A stretch of DNA of 40,708 nucleotides from Gammaproteobacteria bacterium MedPE (lineage in GTDB: Bacteria > Pseudomonadota > Gammaproteobacteria > Enterobacterales > Psychrobiaceae), in contig MPDF01000015.1 in NCBI GenBank assembly GCA_001874365.1, positions 1-40,708 on the forward strand. Direction: 5' to 3'. The notes beneath the pieces are model-generated. The model was not told the DNA's origin and did not search any database. It worked only from the letters and a program-made list of their open reading frames with translations. Position numbers and translations under genes: made by a program. This document shows positions 1 through 7,720 of the stretch, piece after piece; position 1 is the first letter of the stretch; each line of letters opens with the position of its first letter.

Positions 1-32
1 AAAGCCTGACATTGCTAATGTCAGGCTTTTTT
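1..32 (+). terminator. Rho-independent terminator of a gene left of the window
   Basis: A perfect 13-bp inverted repeat (AAAGCCTGACATT at 1-13 and its complement at 17-29) encloses a 3-nt loop and runs into a T tract. This is a classic intrinsic terminator. The gene it ends lies outside the window. It insulates fliC from upstream transcription. Confidence 0.85.
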
Positions 33-114
33 GTATAATAGATAGAAATGTCCTCATTAATAATTCTATAATTAACAATAGTTTATAAAAAAATTAAATT
101 TATTTAAAAAAAAA

Positions 115-142
115 CTAAAGTAATATCTCACTGGGCCGTTAA
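115..142 (+). promoter_or_regulatory. sigma28 (FliA) promoter of fliC
   Basis: TAAA at 116-119 is followed by 15 nt and GCCGTTAA at 135-142. This fits the FliA consensus TAAA-N15-GCCGATAA with one change. Transcription should start near 149, giving a leader of about 65 nt before the fliC ATG. FliA itself is encoded at 27511-28227. Confidence 0.9.
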
Positions 143-213
143 GTTAATTATCGAGGGGGAACCTTCACAATATAATTAATAACTTTAGCACTAACGCTAA
201 CTGGAGAATTATC

Positions 214-1635
214 ATGGCTTTAACAGTACAAACTAATGTTACTTCATTAAACGGTCAACGTAACCTTGCTGGTTCTGGTGCTGCATTATCAACATCAATG
301 CAACGCTTATCATCTGGTCTACGCATTAACAGTGCTAAAGACGATGCGGCTGGTTTACAAATTTCAAACCGTCTTACTTCACAAATTAACGGTTTAGGTG
401 TAGCACAGCGTAATGCTAACGACGGCATCTCTATGGCACAAACTGCTGAAGGCGCGATGCAAGCATCTACTGACATCTTACAACGTATGCGTGACCTTGC
501 TATTCAATCGGCAAATGGTTCTAACTCTAAAGAAGACCGTGGCGCACTTCAAAAAGAAGTTTCTGCATTACAAAGCGAACTTACTCGTATCTCAGAAACT
601 ACAAGTTTTGGTGGTACTAACTTACTAGATGGTTCGTTTGGTTCTAGAAAATTCCAAGTTGGCGCACAAGCGAATGAGACAATTTCTGTAGGACTTTCAA
701 GTGTTGCAGCATCTGATATTGGACAAAATGCTATTGAAGGTGCTGGTTCTGTATTTGGCGCTGCAGCTCAAACAAACGTAACATTAGCTGCCGCAATTGG
801 CGGTGCGACTGCTGCTACATGGACTGTGAATGGGCCTTCAGGTGTTGGTACTGTTAACGTTGCTGGTACTGAAACACCAACAGAATTAGCTGAAGAAATT
901 AATAATTCTGGTACTGGTATTTCTGCTTCGACAGAGTTGACTACGACACTTAACTTAACTGCTACTAGTGCTGATGGTACAATGACTATTGGTGATAACT
1001 CTTTTGATTTATCCACTTATGGTGGCGACATGAAAAAACTGGCAGCTGACATTAGTAAAGCGGGTACCGACGCCGTTTATAATGAAGATACTGGTGTTAT
1101 CGATTTGAATTTAAAAGACGTTGATGGTGTTGATATCACTGCCGTCACAACTGCTGGTGATGTTGAATTAGGCGGAGTTGCTAATGGTGCAGGCCAAGTA
1201 TTATCACAAGTTAGTGCAATGAAAATCACTTCAGGTGAAAGCTTTTCAATAACATCTACAGGTACTATGGATGAAATATTAAATACAACTGCAACAGCTG
1301 GAGCTTCATCGTTAGATAGCATTGCTAGTGTTGATATTTCTGGCACATCAGGAACTGGCGCTCAAGATGCGATTGCTGTTATTGATGCCGCGATTGCAGG
1401 TATTGATTCACAACGTGCTGATTTAGGTGCTGTTCAAAACCGTTTTGGACATACAATCTCTAATCTATCGAATATCGAAGAGAATGTATCTGCATCTCGT
1501 AGTCGTATTCGTGATACTGATTTTGCTTCAGAAACAGCTATGATGACCAAAAATCAGATTTTACAACAAGCGGGTACATCAATCTTGGCACAAGCGAATC
1601 AGTTGCCACAAGCTGCATTAAGTCTATTAGGTTAA
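214..1635 (+). CDS. fliC: Flagellin
   Basis: This is the structural subunit of the flagellar filament, exported through the type III apparatus and polymerised under the FliD cap. The 473-residue protein has the conserved flagellin ends. The N-terminal D0/D1 helices (about 1-165) carry [19 protein letters not shown]. The C-terminal D1/D0 helices (about 395-473) carry [12 protein letters not shown] and end in SLLG. The middle (about 170-390) is low-complexity, rich in Thr, Ala and Gly, and is the variable surface region. A TGGAG ribosome site precedes the ATG. The gene has a private sigma28 promoter and is followed by two hairpins, so it is probably transcribed largely alone. It is the only flagellin in this window; other copies elsewhere cannot be excluded. 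Confidence 0.97.
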   Translation: MALTVQTNVTSLNGQRNLAGSGAALSTSMQRLSSGLRINSAKDDAAGLQISNRLTSQINGLGVAQRNANDGISMAQTAEGAMQASTDILQRMRDLAIQSANGSNSKEDRGALQKEVSALQSELTRISETTSFGGTNLLDGSFGSRKFQVGAQANETISVGLSSVAASDIGQNAIEGAGSVFGAAAQTNVTLAAAIGGATAATWTVNGPSGVGTVNVAGTETPTELAEEINNSGTGISASTELTTTLNLTATSADGTMTIGDNSFDLSTYGGDMKKLAADISKAGTDAVYNEDTGVIDLNLKDVDGVDITAVTTAGDVELGGVANGAGQVLSQVSAMKITSGESFSITSTGTMDEILNTTATAGASSLDSIASVDISGTSGTGAQDAIAVIDAAIAGIDSQRADLGAVQNRFGHTISNLSNIEENVSASRSRIRDTDFASETAMMTKNQILQQAGTSILAQANQLPQAALSLLG

Positions 1636-1647
1636 TAGCAATGAGAG

Positions 1648-1705
1648 TCGGCTTGAAGAGATAGCCAACCTTTCGCCTTTACATAGAAAGGTTAATAAAA
1701 GCCGA
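1648..1705 (+). other. Extended stem-loop in the fliC 3' untranslated region
   Basis: Two nested inverted repeats follow the fliC stop. The outer arms are TCGGCTT (1648-1654) and AAGCCGA (1699-1705). The inner arms are AACCTTTC (1667-1674) and GAAAGGTT (1686-1693) with an 11-nt loop. No T tract follows, so this looks more like a 3' end stabiliser than a terminator. It precedes the terminator-like hairpin at 1709-1734. Confidence 0.5.
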
Positions 1706-1708
1706 TAA

Positions 1709-1738
1709 AGCCGTTGCCAACCATAGCAACGGCTCTTT
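1709..1738 (+). terminator. Probable terminator after fliC
   Basis: Nine-bp arms AGCCGTTGC (1709-1717) and GCAACGGCT (1726-1734) enclose an 8-nt loop, followed by CTTT and a second T run. The T tract is broken, so termination may be partial and allow read-through into flaG. Confidence 0.6.
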
Positions 1739-1780
1739 AGGTTTTAGGTATATCTGAATATACAGACGGGAGAGGAAATT

Positions 1781-2182
1781 ATGAAAGTTGATACGCAACC
1801 ATTAATAACAGAGTCGGGAACAAAAAGTCCTGTCGTGTCTCAAACTATCGCAACTGAAGAATTAGCCAAGGTTCAGATAGAAGAGAATAAAGACGTTAAA
1901 ATAGCTTCTATTAAGCAGCACGAGTTAGAAAAGGAAGATAAAAAGTCGATAGAATTGGATCGTGAACAATTAGAAACTATGGCTCAGAAATTGCAAGAAT
2001 TCGTTGGCTCGCTTAATCGCGGACTAGAATTTAGTGTGCACGAAGATTCAGGTCGCGATGTTATTAAAGTGATAGATAAGAATTCGGGCGATACAGTGAG
2101 ACAATATCCATCTGAAGAGGTATTAGAGTTAGTGGCTAGCTTGTCAGATGCGGCAGGAAATTTTGTAAATATTGAAGCTTAA
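1781..2182 (+). CDS. flaG: FlaG family flagellar protein
   Basis: A small protein of 133 residues. Residues about 60-133 match the FlaG family: a helix with QKLQEFVGSLNRGLEF, then VHEDSGRDVIKVID and the conserved DTVRQYPSEEVLELV. The first 60 residues are Lys/Glu-rich and probably disordered. FlaG family members are encoded between flagellin and fliD in many polarly flagellated bacteria and influence filament length; the exact mechanism is not settled. A strong GGGAGAGGA ribosome site precedes the ATG. Only 30 nt separate it from fliD, so the two are probably co-transcribed. I see no convincing promoter directly upstream, so expression may come from fliC read-through. Confidence 0.88.
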   Translation: MKVDTQPLITESGTKSPVVSQTIATEELAKVQIEENKDVKIASIKQHELEKEDKKSIELDREQLETMAQKLQEFVGSLNRGLEFSVHEDSGRDVIKVIDKNSGDTVRQYPSEEVLELVASLSDAAGNFVNIEA

Positions 2183-2212
2183 GCATTAATTTAAGTGTTA
2201 TAGGGGAAGAAT

Positions 2213-3634
2213 ATGTCAGGAATTTCATTTACAGGGTTAGGTTCAGGGTTACCAGTGTCAGATATTGTAACTGGTTTAGTTAACGCCGAAAAAACACCTT
2301 ATACCCAGCGAATAAATCAGCAAGGCGGTAAACTGACAACTAACATTTCGGCGAATGGTGCGTTAAAGAGCGCGTTAGCTGCGATGGAATCTTCACTTGA
2401 AAAGCTTAAAAGTAGTGATAATTTTCAATTACGTAGTGCATCAGGTACTGACGACTTTATTACACTTACTTCGACAAAAGACGCACAAGTTGGCAATTAT
2501 GATGTGAAAGTCAATAACTTAGCTCAGGCTCAAAAAAGCATGACGGATGTGTTCGACAGTGACGAAGTTGTTGGTGAAGGAAAGATTAGTTTTGCTACTG
2601 CGAAAGAAATCGCAGATGGAGAAACTGGTTTTTCGATCGATGTTGATGACGATGATACGCTTACTGAGTTGAGGGATAAAATAAACGACGCGCCTGATAA
2701 TGAAAGTATTATTGCGACAATAGTTACTGAAAGCGATGGTAAGCAAAGGCTTGTAATGACTGCGAAAGATACAGGCTTAGAAAGTGCAGTGACTATGACA
2801 GCTACTAAAGCTGATGGTAGTGCGCTCGATCCGGGCAGCCGCTTAAATGATCTAAATTCAGCTAATTTGACAGAGCTTAAACCAGCTGCCGATGCGAGTA
2901 TATTAATTGATAATGCAATAACATTGACTAGCTCAACGAATGAATTTAAAGAAGCAATTGATGGTATTACGATTACAGCTAAGAAGGCACATAAAGTAGA
3001 CGATGATTTATCTAAAGCGTCAATTAGCGAAGATAATAACCTTGTCGTTAGAGAATTAGAAAACTTCGTAAAAACTTATAATGAATTTCAGACTCTTACT
3101 AAAGAACTAGGAAAAGGTGGCGGCGAAAACGAGAACTCTGGCGTTCTGGTTGGCGACTCAATGCTGCGAAGTGTTACATCAAAAGTTAGAAACATGTTGA
3201 GTCGATCTTTTGATAGCAATGGCTCTACAATAGCGTTGTCTCAATTAGGTGTTGAAACGGATCAATATGGAAAGCTTTCGTTAGATAAAACTAAATTGAA
3301 TGATGCAGTTTCAGAGAATCCAGCAGCAATAGAAGAGTTTTTTGTCGGTACGGAAGAAAATCCGGGGTTCGCAGCAACACTTGAAGGGCTAGTAAAGAAT
3401 TATACAGAAACTGGTGGGCTTATTGATTCTCGAATTGATAGCTACAATAACCAATTAACTAAGTTAGATGATGATTTAGTGGCATTTAACAAGAAAATGG
3501 ATCGTTATGAAGCTCGATTATTTGCTCAATACAATGCAATGGACGCACTTGTAGCAAACCTACGTTCAACGAGTACCGCGCTTCAAGGACAGCTTGCAAA
3601 TTTACCTGGTGTTGTTAGTAATAATAATAGTTAG
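2213..3634 (+). CDS. fliD: Flagellar filament cap protein (hook-associated protein 2)
   Basis: FliD caps the growing filament and guides flagellin folding at the tip. The 473-residue protein begins with the diagnostic MSGISFTGLGSGLPVSDIV and continues with a helical N-terminal segment (about 25-70, the FliD_N domain). An acidic variable middle follows (about 110-260). The FliD_C domain (about 260-465) carries LSQLGVETDQYGKLSLD and a long C-terminal coiled coil with YNAMDALVANLRSTSTAL. Length is normal for the family. A GGGGA ribosome site precedes the ATG. It is followed by a bidirectional terminator and then by convergent fliT. In related clusters the chaperone genes continue in the same direction; here they do not. 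Confidence 0.95.
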   Translation: MSGISFTGLGSGLPVSDIVTGLVNAEKTPYTQRINQQGGKLTTNISANGALKSALAAMESSLEKLKSSDNFQLRSASGTDDFITLTSTKDAQVGNYDVKVNNLAQAQKSMTDVFDSDEVVGEGKISFATAKEIADGETGFSIDVDDDDTLTELRDKINDAPDNESIIATIVTESDGKQRLVMTAKDTGLESAVTMTATKADGSALDPGSRLNDLNSANLTELKPAADASILIDNAITLTSSTNEFKEAIDGITITAKKAHKVDDDLSKASISEDNNLVVRELENFVKTYNEFQTLTKELGKGGGENENSGVLVGDSMLRSVTSKVRNMLSRSFDSNGSTIALSQLGVETDQYGKLSLDKTKLNDAVSENPAAIEEFFVGTEENPGFAATLEGLVKNYTETGGLIDSRIDSYNNQLTKLDDDLVAFNKKMDRYEARLFAQYNAMDALVANLRSTSTALQGQLANLPGVVSNNNS

Positions 3635-3656
3635 ATAATCTTCTTATTATGCTAAT

Positions 3657-3685
3657 AAAAATACCAGCTTTTCGCTGGTATTTTT
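3657..3685. terminator. Bidirectional terminator between fliD and fliT
   Basis: Twelve-bp arms AAAAATACCAGC (3657-3668) and GCTGGTATTTTT (3674-3685) surround a 5-nt loop. The A tract on one side and T tract on the other make it work for both strands, as expected between convergent fliD (+) and fliT (-). Confidence 0.88.
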
Positions 3686-3689
3686 ATTT

Positions 3690-4019
3690 CTAGGTGTTGT
3701 TAGTATATGCATTTGTTGCTTTAGAGTTGTTTTTTTGCTTTAAAATTTGTTTAGCCATTATTTCTTTAGCTTGAGCAGCTGCATTTATTAACTGCTTGTC
3801 TAAGTTATTTAATCGATTAAGTTGATTGCTAAAAAGGGCTAACTCTTCAGCTGAATAGCTCTTGAAGAGTTGGTGTATATTTTTTTCACGTATATCTAAA
3901 AGCGACTTAATCGTTGGCAAGCTTTCTTCTTCAACTATTGGTGTTGAAATATTGTCAATGAAGTCGATGATTTTTATCGTTTCATCGATTATTCGAGTAA
4001 TTTCGTTCTCGATATCCAT
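3690..4019 (-). CDS. fliT: FliT-like flagellar protein, probable export chaperone
   Basis: A small helical protein of 109 residues with no membrane segment. The pattern LPTIKSLLDIREKNIHQLF is like the FliT/FlaI chaperones that hold FliD before export. The tail is Lys/Asn-rich. Sequence similarity is weak, so the call rests mainly on size, helical content and position next to fliS. I chose the ATG at 4019, directly after the fliS stop. A GTG at 4055 would extend the protein by 12 residues but overlaps fliS, and neither start has a clear ribosome site, which suggests coupling to fliS translation. It lies on the opposite strand from all other flagellar genes here except fliS. Confidence 0.6.
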   Translation of the reverse strand: MDIENEITRIIDETIKIIDFIDNISTPIVEEESLPTIKSLLDIREKNIHQLFKSYSAEELALFSNQLNRLNNLDKQLINAAAQAKEIMAKQILKQKNNSKATNAYTNNT

Positions 4020-4020
4020 T

Positions 4021-4422
4021 TTAATTACTAAAGCCCGACTTATTTCGTTCTTCACTAGGGATTTGGTCCCAAGCAGATTTTATCGGTAGTAAGATTTGAA
4101 TCACTTCTTCCAATTTATTTTCATCGTTTTCAATATTGGCTTTAAATAACAAAATTGAACAATACTCGTAAAGAGATGCCAAGTTATTTGAAAGTTCACC
4201 ACCTTTTTCAAAATCCAACGAGTCTTCTAATACAGCGATTAATGATGTTGCCTTATTGATCAACGTATTACGTTGTTCGATGTCGTTCTGTGTAATTGCA
4301 CCTTTAGCTGCTGCTATGTTGCCTAATAGCTGCCTAAAAATTGCAGACACTAATTGATGTGGATTTTCTGCACTGCCTGAAACGCTATTCTGCTTGTAAG
4401 TTTTTATCGAAAGTCTGCTCAT
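4021..4422 (-). CDS. fliS: Flagellin export chaperone FliS
   Basis: FliS binds the C-terminal helix of flagellin in the cytoplasm and stops it polymerising before export. The 133-residue protein shows the family signature: an early conserved Tyr (KTYKQNSV), NPHQLVSAIFRQLLGNI, a D-I-E-Q-R-N loop, LDFEKGGELSNNLASLYEYC, and the AN...D...LEEV..ILLPIKSAW ending. It precedes fliT with a 1-nt gap on the minus strand, so the pair forms a small operon. A consensus sigma54 promoter lies about 98 nt upstream. It is divergent from flrA and convergent with fliD, whereas relatives usually keep it in line with fliD. Confidence 0.93.
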   Translation of the reverse strand: MSRLSIKTYKQNSVSGSAENPHQLVSAIFRQLLGNIAAAKGAITQNDIEQRNTLINKATSLIAVLEDSLDFEKGGELSNNLASLYEYCSILLFKANIENDENKLEEVIQILLPIKSAWDQIPSEERNKSGFSN

Positions 4423-4519
4423 GTATAAAATCCAAATCGTTCTAAATCTAGTGAATAATAGTAACCTAATCTAAATATGAATACTCTAGTTTTCGTTATT
4501 CAGTGGTTAATGGGAATAA

Positions 4520-4535
4520 GCAAATAAGGTGCCAA
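4520..4535 (-). promoter_or_regulatory. sigma54 promoter of fliST
   Basis: Read on the minus strand, TTGGCAC-N5-TTGC occupies 4535 down to 4520 (GG at 4533-4532, GC at 4521-4520, exactly 10 nt between). It matches the -24/-12 consensus fully. The predicted start is near 4508, about 85 nt before fliS. Confidence 0.8.
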
Positions 4536-4612
4536 GTTATTGATTGGTAGAGTTGAATATTAAAATACTTCAATTTTCGAGTAAATCAAATTGATGATGC
4601 TATAAACTAAGG

Positions 4613-4626
4613 GTCAAAAAATTGAC
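4613..4626. promoter_or_regulatory. Putative FlrA (FleQ-type) binding site in the fliS-flrA gap
   Basis: GTCAAAAAATTGAC is a 14-nt dyad matching the Pseudomonas FleQ consensus GTCaNTAAAtTGAC at all but one defined position. It lies about 105 nt upstream of the predicted fliST sigma54 start and about 55-65 nt upstream of the predicted flrA start. It could serve as enhancer for one and as an autoregulatory operator for the other. Binding is inferred. Confidence 0.55.
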
Positions 4627-4644
4627 TATTGCTATGTTTTTACC

Positions 4645-4672
4645 TTGACAGTTAAAATGCTCATAATAATAA
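4645..4672 (+). promoter_or_regulatory. Candidate sigma70 promoter of flrA
   Basis: TTGACA (4645-4650) is followed after 16 nt by TAATAA (4667-4672), giving a start near 4679 and a leader of about 35 nt. The -35 is perfect and the -10 is moderate. A second possible extended -10 (TGCTATAAA, around 4598-4606) lacks a good -35. Housekeeping control fits flrA at the top of the cascade. Confidence 0.5.
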
Positions 4673-4714
4673 GAATTCACAAATCACACTGTTTTTAAAG
4701 GGTAATGTCAACTG

Positions 4715-6160
4715 ATGCAAATTTCCAACGCAATACTGGTATGTAGTTCTAACTCAGTATATTTAGAGTCGCTTCCCACCATTTTAGACTTTATTGGCGA
4801 AACCGTAATAACAAGTAACAGTATTAAAGAACTTGAAGCACTAATCGTTGGGCAAGAAACCATTTACCGTAGTATTATTATCGACCATCAAGTTTCAAAC
4901 TTTAATGAGAGTTTGATTACTGACCTTCCAAAACAGCCTTTTTTGATTGTTGGTGATGATGTTGGTCATTTAGCTAATAATTACCCTAATGTCATTGGTG
5001 TGCTTCCCTATGAAGTCAAATATGCAAAATTAACCCAAGAACTTCATAATTGTCAGGACTTTTTGAATAAAAGGCCTGCAACTCATGCTGTGTCTGGTTC
5101 ATCTTCCATGCTCTTTCGGAGCTTAGTTGGCCGTAGTGATAATATACAAAACGTTCGTGTTCTAATAGAACAAGTTGCTCAAACTGATGCTAATGTCCTT
5201 GTCCTTGGCGAATCGGGTACTGGTAAAGAAGTTATTGCCCGCAATGTTCATTATTATTCCAAGCGCCGAGAGGGGCCGTTTATTCCAGTGAATTGTGGTG
5301 CAATTCCACCTGAGCTATTGGAGAGTGAATTATTCGGTCATGAGAAAGGTGCTTTTACAGGGGCTTATACGGCACGAAAAGGCCGCTTTGAGTTAGCGGA
5401 AGGTGGTACATTATTTTTGGATGAAATTGGTGATATGCCTCATCCTATGCAGGTTAAATTGTTACGTGTTTTGCAAGAACGAACTTTTGAACGAGTTGGT
5501 GGTAATAAAACCATGACTTGTAACGTTCGTATTGTGGCTGCAACCCATCAACATCTTGAAGAGCAAATTAAAGATGGAAAATTTAGAGAAGACTTATTCT
5601 ATCGTCTCAATGTTTTTCCAATTGAAGTACCTGCACTTAGGGACCGTAAAGACGATATTCCGTTGTTATTACAAGAGTTGGTGACAAGAATGGAATCTGC
5701 ATATAATACTTCAGTTCGCTTTACTCAGCGTTGTATGGAATCTCTCATGATGGCAGATTGGTCTGGTAATGTTCGTGAGTTAAGCAATCTAGTTGAGCGT
5801 CTAGTTATTCTCTACCCTAATAATCTCATCGACGTTAATGATTTACCGGCTAAATATCGCCATTTAGATGTACCAGAATTTGAACCAGATTATCCTGAAG
5901 AAATGCAAGAGCAAGATGCATTTGCTGCAATCTTTAGTGGTGAAGATGTTGTTGAAGTGCCAGAGAAAACCGTGATGACAGAACTGCCATCAGAAGGTGT
6001 AAATCTTAAAGAAATGCTGTCAGAGCTAGAAGTAGACTTAATTCGTCAAGCGTTAGAGCAACAAGAGTTCGTTGTGTCTCGTGCAGCAGATATTTTGGGA
6101 ATGCGTCGAACAACTTTGGTTGAAAAAATGCGAAAATATGGCATGTCTAAAGACGGGTAA
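4715..6160 (+). CDS. flrA: Master flagellar regulator FlrA (FleQ family, sigma54 activator)
   Basis: FlrA activates early sigma54 flagellar promoters. The 481-residue protein has an N-terminal FleQ-type receiver-like domain (about 1-120) without the usual phospho-acceptor pattern. The AAA+ domain (about 138-370) has Walker A GESGTGKE (165-172), the sigma54-contacting GAFTGA (212-217) and Walker [11 protein letters not shown] (231-240). A Fis-type helix-turn-helix lies at about 440-478. Arg135 (in LFRSLVG) and Arg176 (in IARNVHYYS) stand at the positions reported for cyclic-di-GMP binding in Vibrio cholerae FlrA. An AAAGGG site precedes the ATG; an ATG at 4705 is out of frame. It is divergent from fliST and transcribed separately from flrBC, which has its own sigma54 promoter. 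Confidence 0.95.
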   Translation: MQISNAILVCSSNSVYLESLPTILDFIGETVITSNSIKELEALIVGQETIYRSIIIDHQVSNFNESLITDLPKQPFLIVGDDVGHLANNYPNVIGVLPYEVKYAKLTQELHNCQDFLNKRPATHAVSGSSSMLFRSLVGRSDNIQNVRVLIEQVAQTDANVLVLGESGTGKEVIARNVHYYSKRREGPFIPVNCGAIPPELLESELFGHEKGAFTGAYTARKGRFELAEGGTLFLDEIGDMPHPMQVKLLRVLQERTFERVGGNKTMTCNVRIVAATHQHLEEQIKDGKFREDLFYRLNVFPIEVPALRDRKDDIPLLLQELVTRMESAYNTSVRFTQRCMESLMMADWSGNVRELSNLVERLVILYPNNLIDVNDLPAKYRHLDVPEFEPDYPEEMQEQDAFAAIFSGEDVVEVPEKTVMTELPSEGVNLKEMLSELEVDLIRQALEQQEFVVSRAADILGMRRTTLVEKMRKYGMSKDG

Positions 6161-6183
6161 TTTACCCCTAATGTTTTTTGTTA

Positions 6184-6223
6184 TATCGCGGTGATTATTA
6201 CATATGTAGTAATCACCGCGATA
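6184..6223. repeat. 40-bp near-perfect palindrome after flrA
   Basis: The arms TATCGCGGTGATTA (6184-6197) and TAATCACCGCGATA (6210-6223) are exact complements. The centre T-TACAT-ATGTA-G continues the dyad with a single T/G mismatch and no loop. No T tract follows, so it is not a standard intrinsic terminator. It could end or stabilise flrA mRNA, extrude as a cruciform, or bind a dimeric protein. Confidence 0.8.
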
Positions 6224-6571
6224 GAGTCATCATATGTTATCCAAGCTATGATTAGTATAAATTCGTATTATTAAGTTTGTCGTTTGTTCTCTTCACAAAA
6301 TTTAACGATTAATGCCGTAATTCATTCTAGTACACCATTGAATTTACCCTCCCAATGTTAATCAGTCTGTTAAATCGCTATAGTTACTATTAGTAACAAT
6401 GGGTAGTCTTCAGCACTTAATGAGCCGTCCAAAACACAAAACGTCGCTATATACCGTGAAAACAATCCAAAAGCATATCTAAACATCACATAAGGTCTAT
6501 TTGGGAAATGATGCTTTACTGGTTATTATGTAATTTAATGATTAATATATTGAAAAATAAGTAAATAAAAG
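6224..6571. other. Non-coding gap between flrA and the flrBC promoter
   Basis: About 350 nt of AT-rich sequence with no reading frame I would defend on either strand. A short dyad GTTACT-ATT-AGTAAC occupies 6383-6397. A loose TATAGT (6379-6384) lacks a matching -35. It may simply be the upstream activation region of flrBC; I see no recognisable RNA gene in it. Confidence 0.5.
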
Positions 6572-6572
6572 T

Positions 6573-6587
6573 TGGCACACTAGGTGC
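6573..6587 (+). promoter_or_regulatory. sigma54 promoter of flrBC
   Basis: TGGCAC-N5-GTGC at 6573-6587, with GG (6574-6575) and GC (6586-6587) exactly 10 nt apart and a T before the -24 box. The predicted start is near 6599, about 36 nt before flrB. FlrA- and sigma54-dependent flrBC transcription is established in Vibrio. Confidence 0.8.
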
Positions 6588-6592
6588 ATTAT

Positions 6593-6626
6593 CGTCAATA
6601 AATATCAAGCAGACAATTTATTGACG
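6593..6626. promoter_or_regulatory. Dyad with two FlrA-box-like arms in the flrBC leader
   Basis: CGTCAATAAAT (6593-6603) and ATTTATTGACG (6616-6626) form a perfect 11-bp inverted repeat across a 12-nt spacer. The right arm belongs to GACAATTTATTGAC (6612-6625), which fits the reverse FleQ consensus except for one base. The left arm begins with a ten-position match. The dyad starts near +1 and touches the flrB ribosome site GAGG, so it may act as DNA operator, RNA hairpin or both. Confidence 0.6.
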
Positions 6627-6634
6627 AGGCTGTT

Positions 6635-7690
6635 ATGGCACCACAATTTCATCAACCAACGACTTCTGGACGTATTTCGCAAAATCGTTTAGCACACCTT
6701 GTTGATATCCTGCCGTCTGGTGTCATCATTCTTGACGCCAATGGGCGTGTTGAGGAAGCTAACCGTATGGCGTTAGATTTTTTTGGTGATAACGTGGTTG
6801 GCCAGCGTTGGGCGAGTGTTATTAATAGTGTGTTCGAGCCTCGTGCAGATGATGGTCATGAGGTGTCTCTGAAAGACGGTCGTCGCTTAAAGATTGCGAT
6901 ATCGTCGTTAGCGCCTGAAGACGGTCAATTAATCCTAGTGACGGATTTAACCCAAACTCGCCAAATGCAAAATAGCATGGCCCATATGCAACGTTTATCT
7001 GCACTTGGTAAAATGGTGGCGTCTTTAGCACATCAGGTCCGCACGCCGTTATCCGCAGCTATGTTGTATGCTGCAAATTTAAAAAGCAAAGCAATGAACC
7101 CTGAATCGAAAGCGCGTTTTCATGACAAATTAATGGCTCGCTTGAAAGATTTAGAACAGCAAGTTAATGATATGTTGATGTTTGCGCGTAGTGACAGCGG
7201 CCAACTATCTACAGAAATCTCGTTGCAAGAGATTTTAAGTGAGGTTCAAGCGTCAAGTGATGCAATGATGGAGCAGTATAAAGCGAACTTGATGGTGACG
7301 TTACCTGACCCAGATTTACTTGTTATGGGCAATCGCACGGCATTAAGTGGCGCTATTACTAATCTCATTCATAATGCAATTCAGGCCAAGCCTCAAGGAT
7401 TGATGATGCATTTGATTGCAAAACGTCACGGTGAAAACGAAGTCGAAATTTCACTCGTTGATAATGGCCCAGGAATTTCGGTGGCCGATCAACAAAAAAT
7501 ATTTGAACCCTTTTATACGACTAAGTCGCAAGGAACAGGATTAGGGTTAGCCGTTGTTCAATCGGTGGCAAAGTCCCATAACGGCCAACTCACTTTAGTG
7601 TCTAAGCAAGGCCAAGGTTCATGTTTTTCATTGATATTACCGCTGCATCGAGAAGCTGCTGTTGTTGTCAAACACGCGGCTGTCGGTTAG
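6635..7690 (+). CDS. flrB: Flagellar sensor histidine kinase FlrB (FleS family)
   Basis: FlrB phosphorylates FlrC, linking assembly of early flagellar structures to later genes. The 351-residue protein has no membrane segment and is cytoplasmic. A PAS-like domain (about 15-105) includes LPSGVIILDANGRVEEANR. The HisKA domain has the H box SLAHQVRTPLSAAM with His133 as the expected phosphorylation site. The ATPase domain (about 215-338) shows the N box NLIHNAIQAK, the G1 box DNGPGI, the F box FEPFYTTK and the G2 box GTGLGLAVV. GAGG precedes the ATG by 5 nt. It is 30 nt from flrC and surely co-transcribed from the sigma54 promoter at 6573. Confidence 0.95.
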   Translation: MAPQFHQPTTSGRISQNRLAHLVDILPSGVIILDANGRVEEANRMALDFFGDNVVGQRWASVINSVFEPRADDGHEVSLKDGRRLKIAISSLAPEDGQLILVTDLTQTRQMQNSMAHMQRLSALGKMVASLAHQVRTPLSAAMLYAANLKSKAMNPESKARFHDKLMARLKDLEQQVNDMLMFARSDSGQLSTEISLQEILSEVQASSDAMMEQYKANLMVTLPDPDLLVMGNRTALSGAITNLIHNAIQAKPQGLMMHLIAKRHGENEVEISLVDNGPGISVADQQKIFEPFYTTKSQGTGLGLAVVQSVAKSHNGQLTLVSKQGQGSCFSLILPLHREAAVVVKHAAVG

Positions 7691-7720
7691 CCATAGCCAG
7701 TTACTAGGAGAAATAATTCT

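Noticed and set aside
1701-1708. GCCGATAA as a sigma28 promoter for flaG
   Set aside because: No TAAA-like -35 occurs at 14-16 nt upstream, and the bases are explained by pairing in the stem at 1648-1705.
4019-4055. GTG start for fliT at 4055
   Set aside because: It overlaps fliS by 35 nt without a ribosome site; the ATG directly after the fliS stop is simpler.
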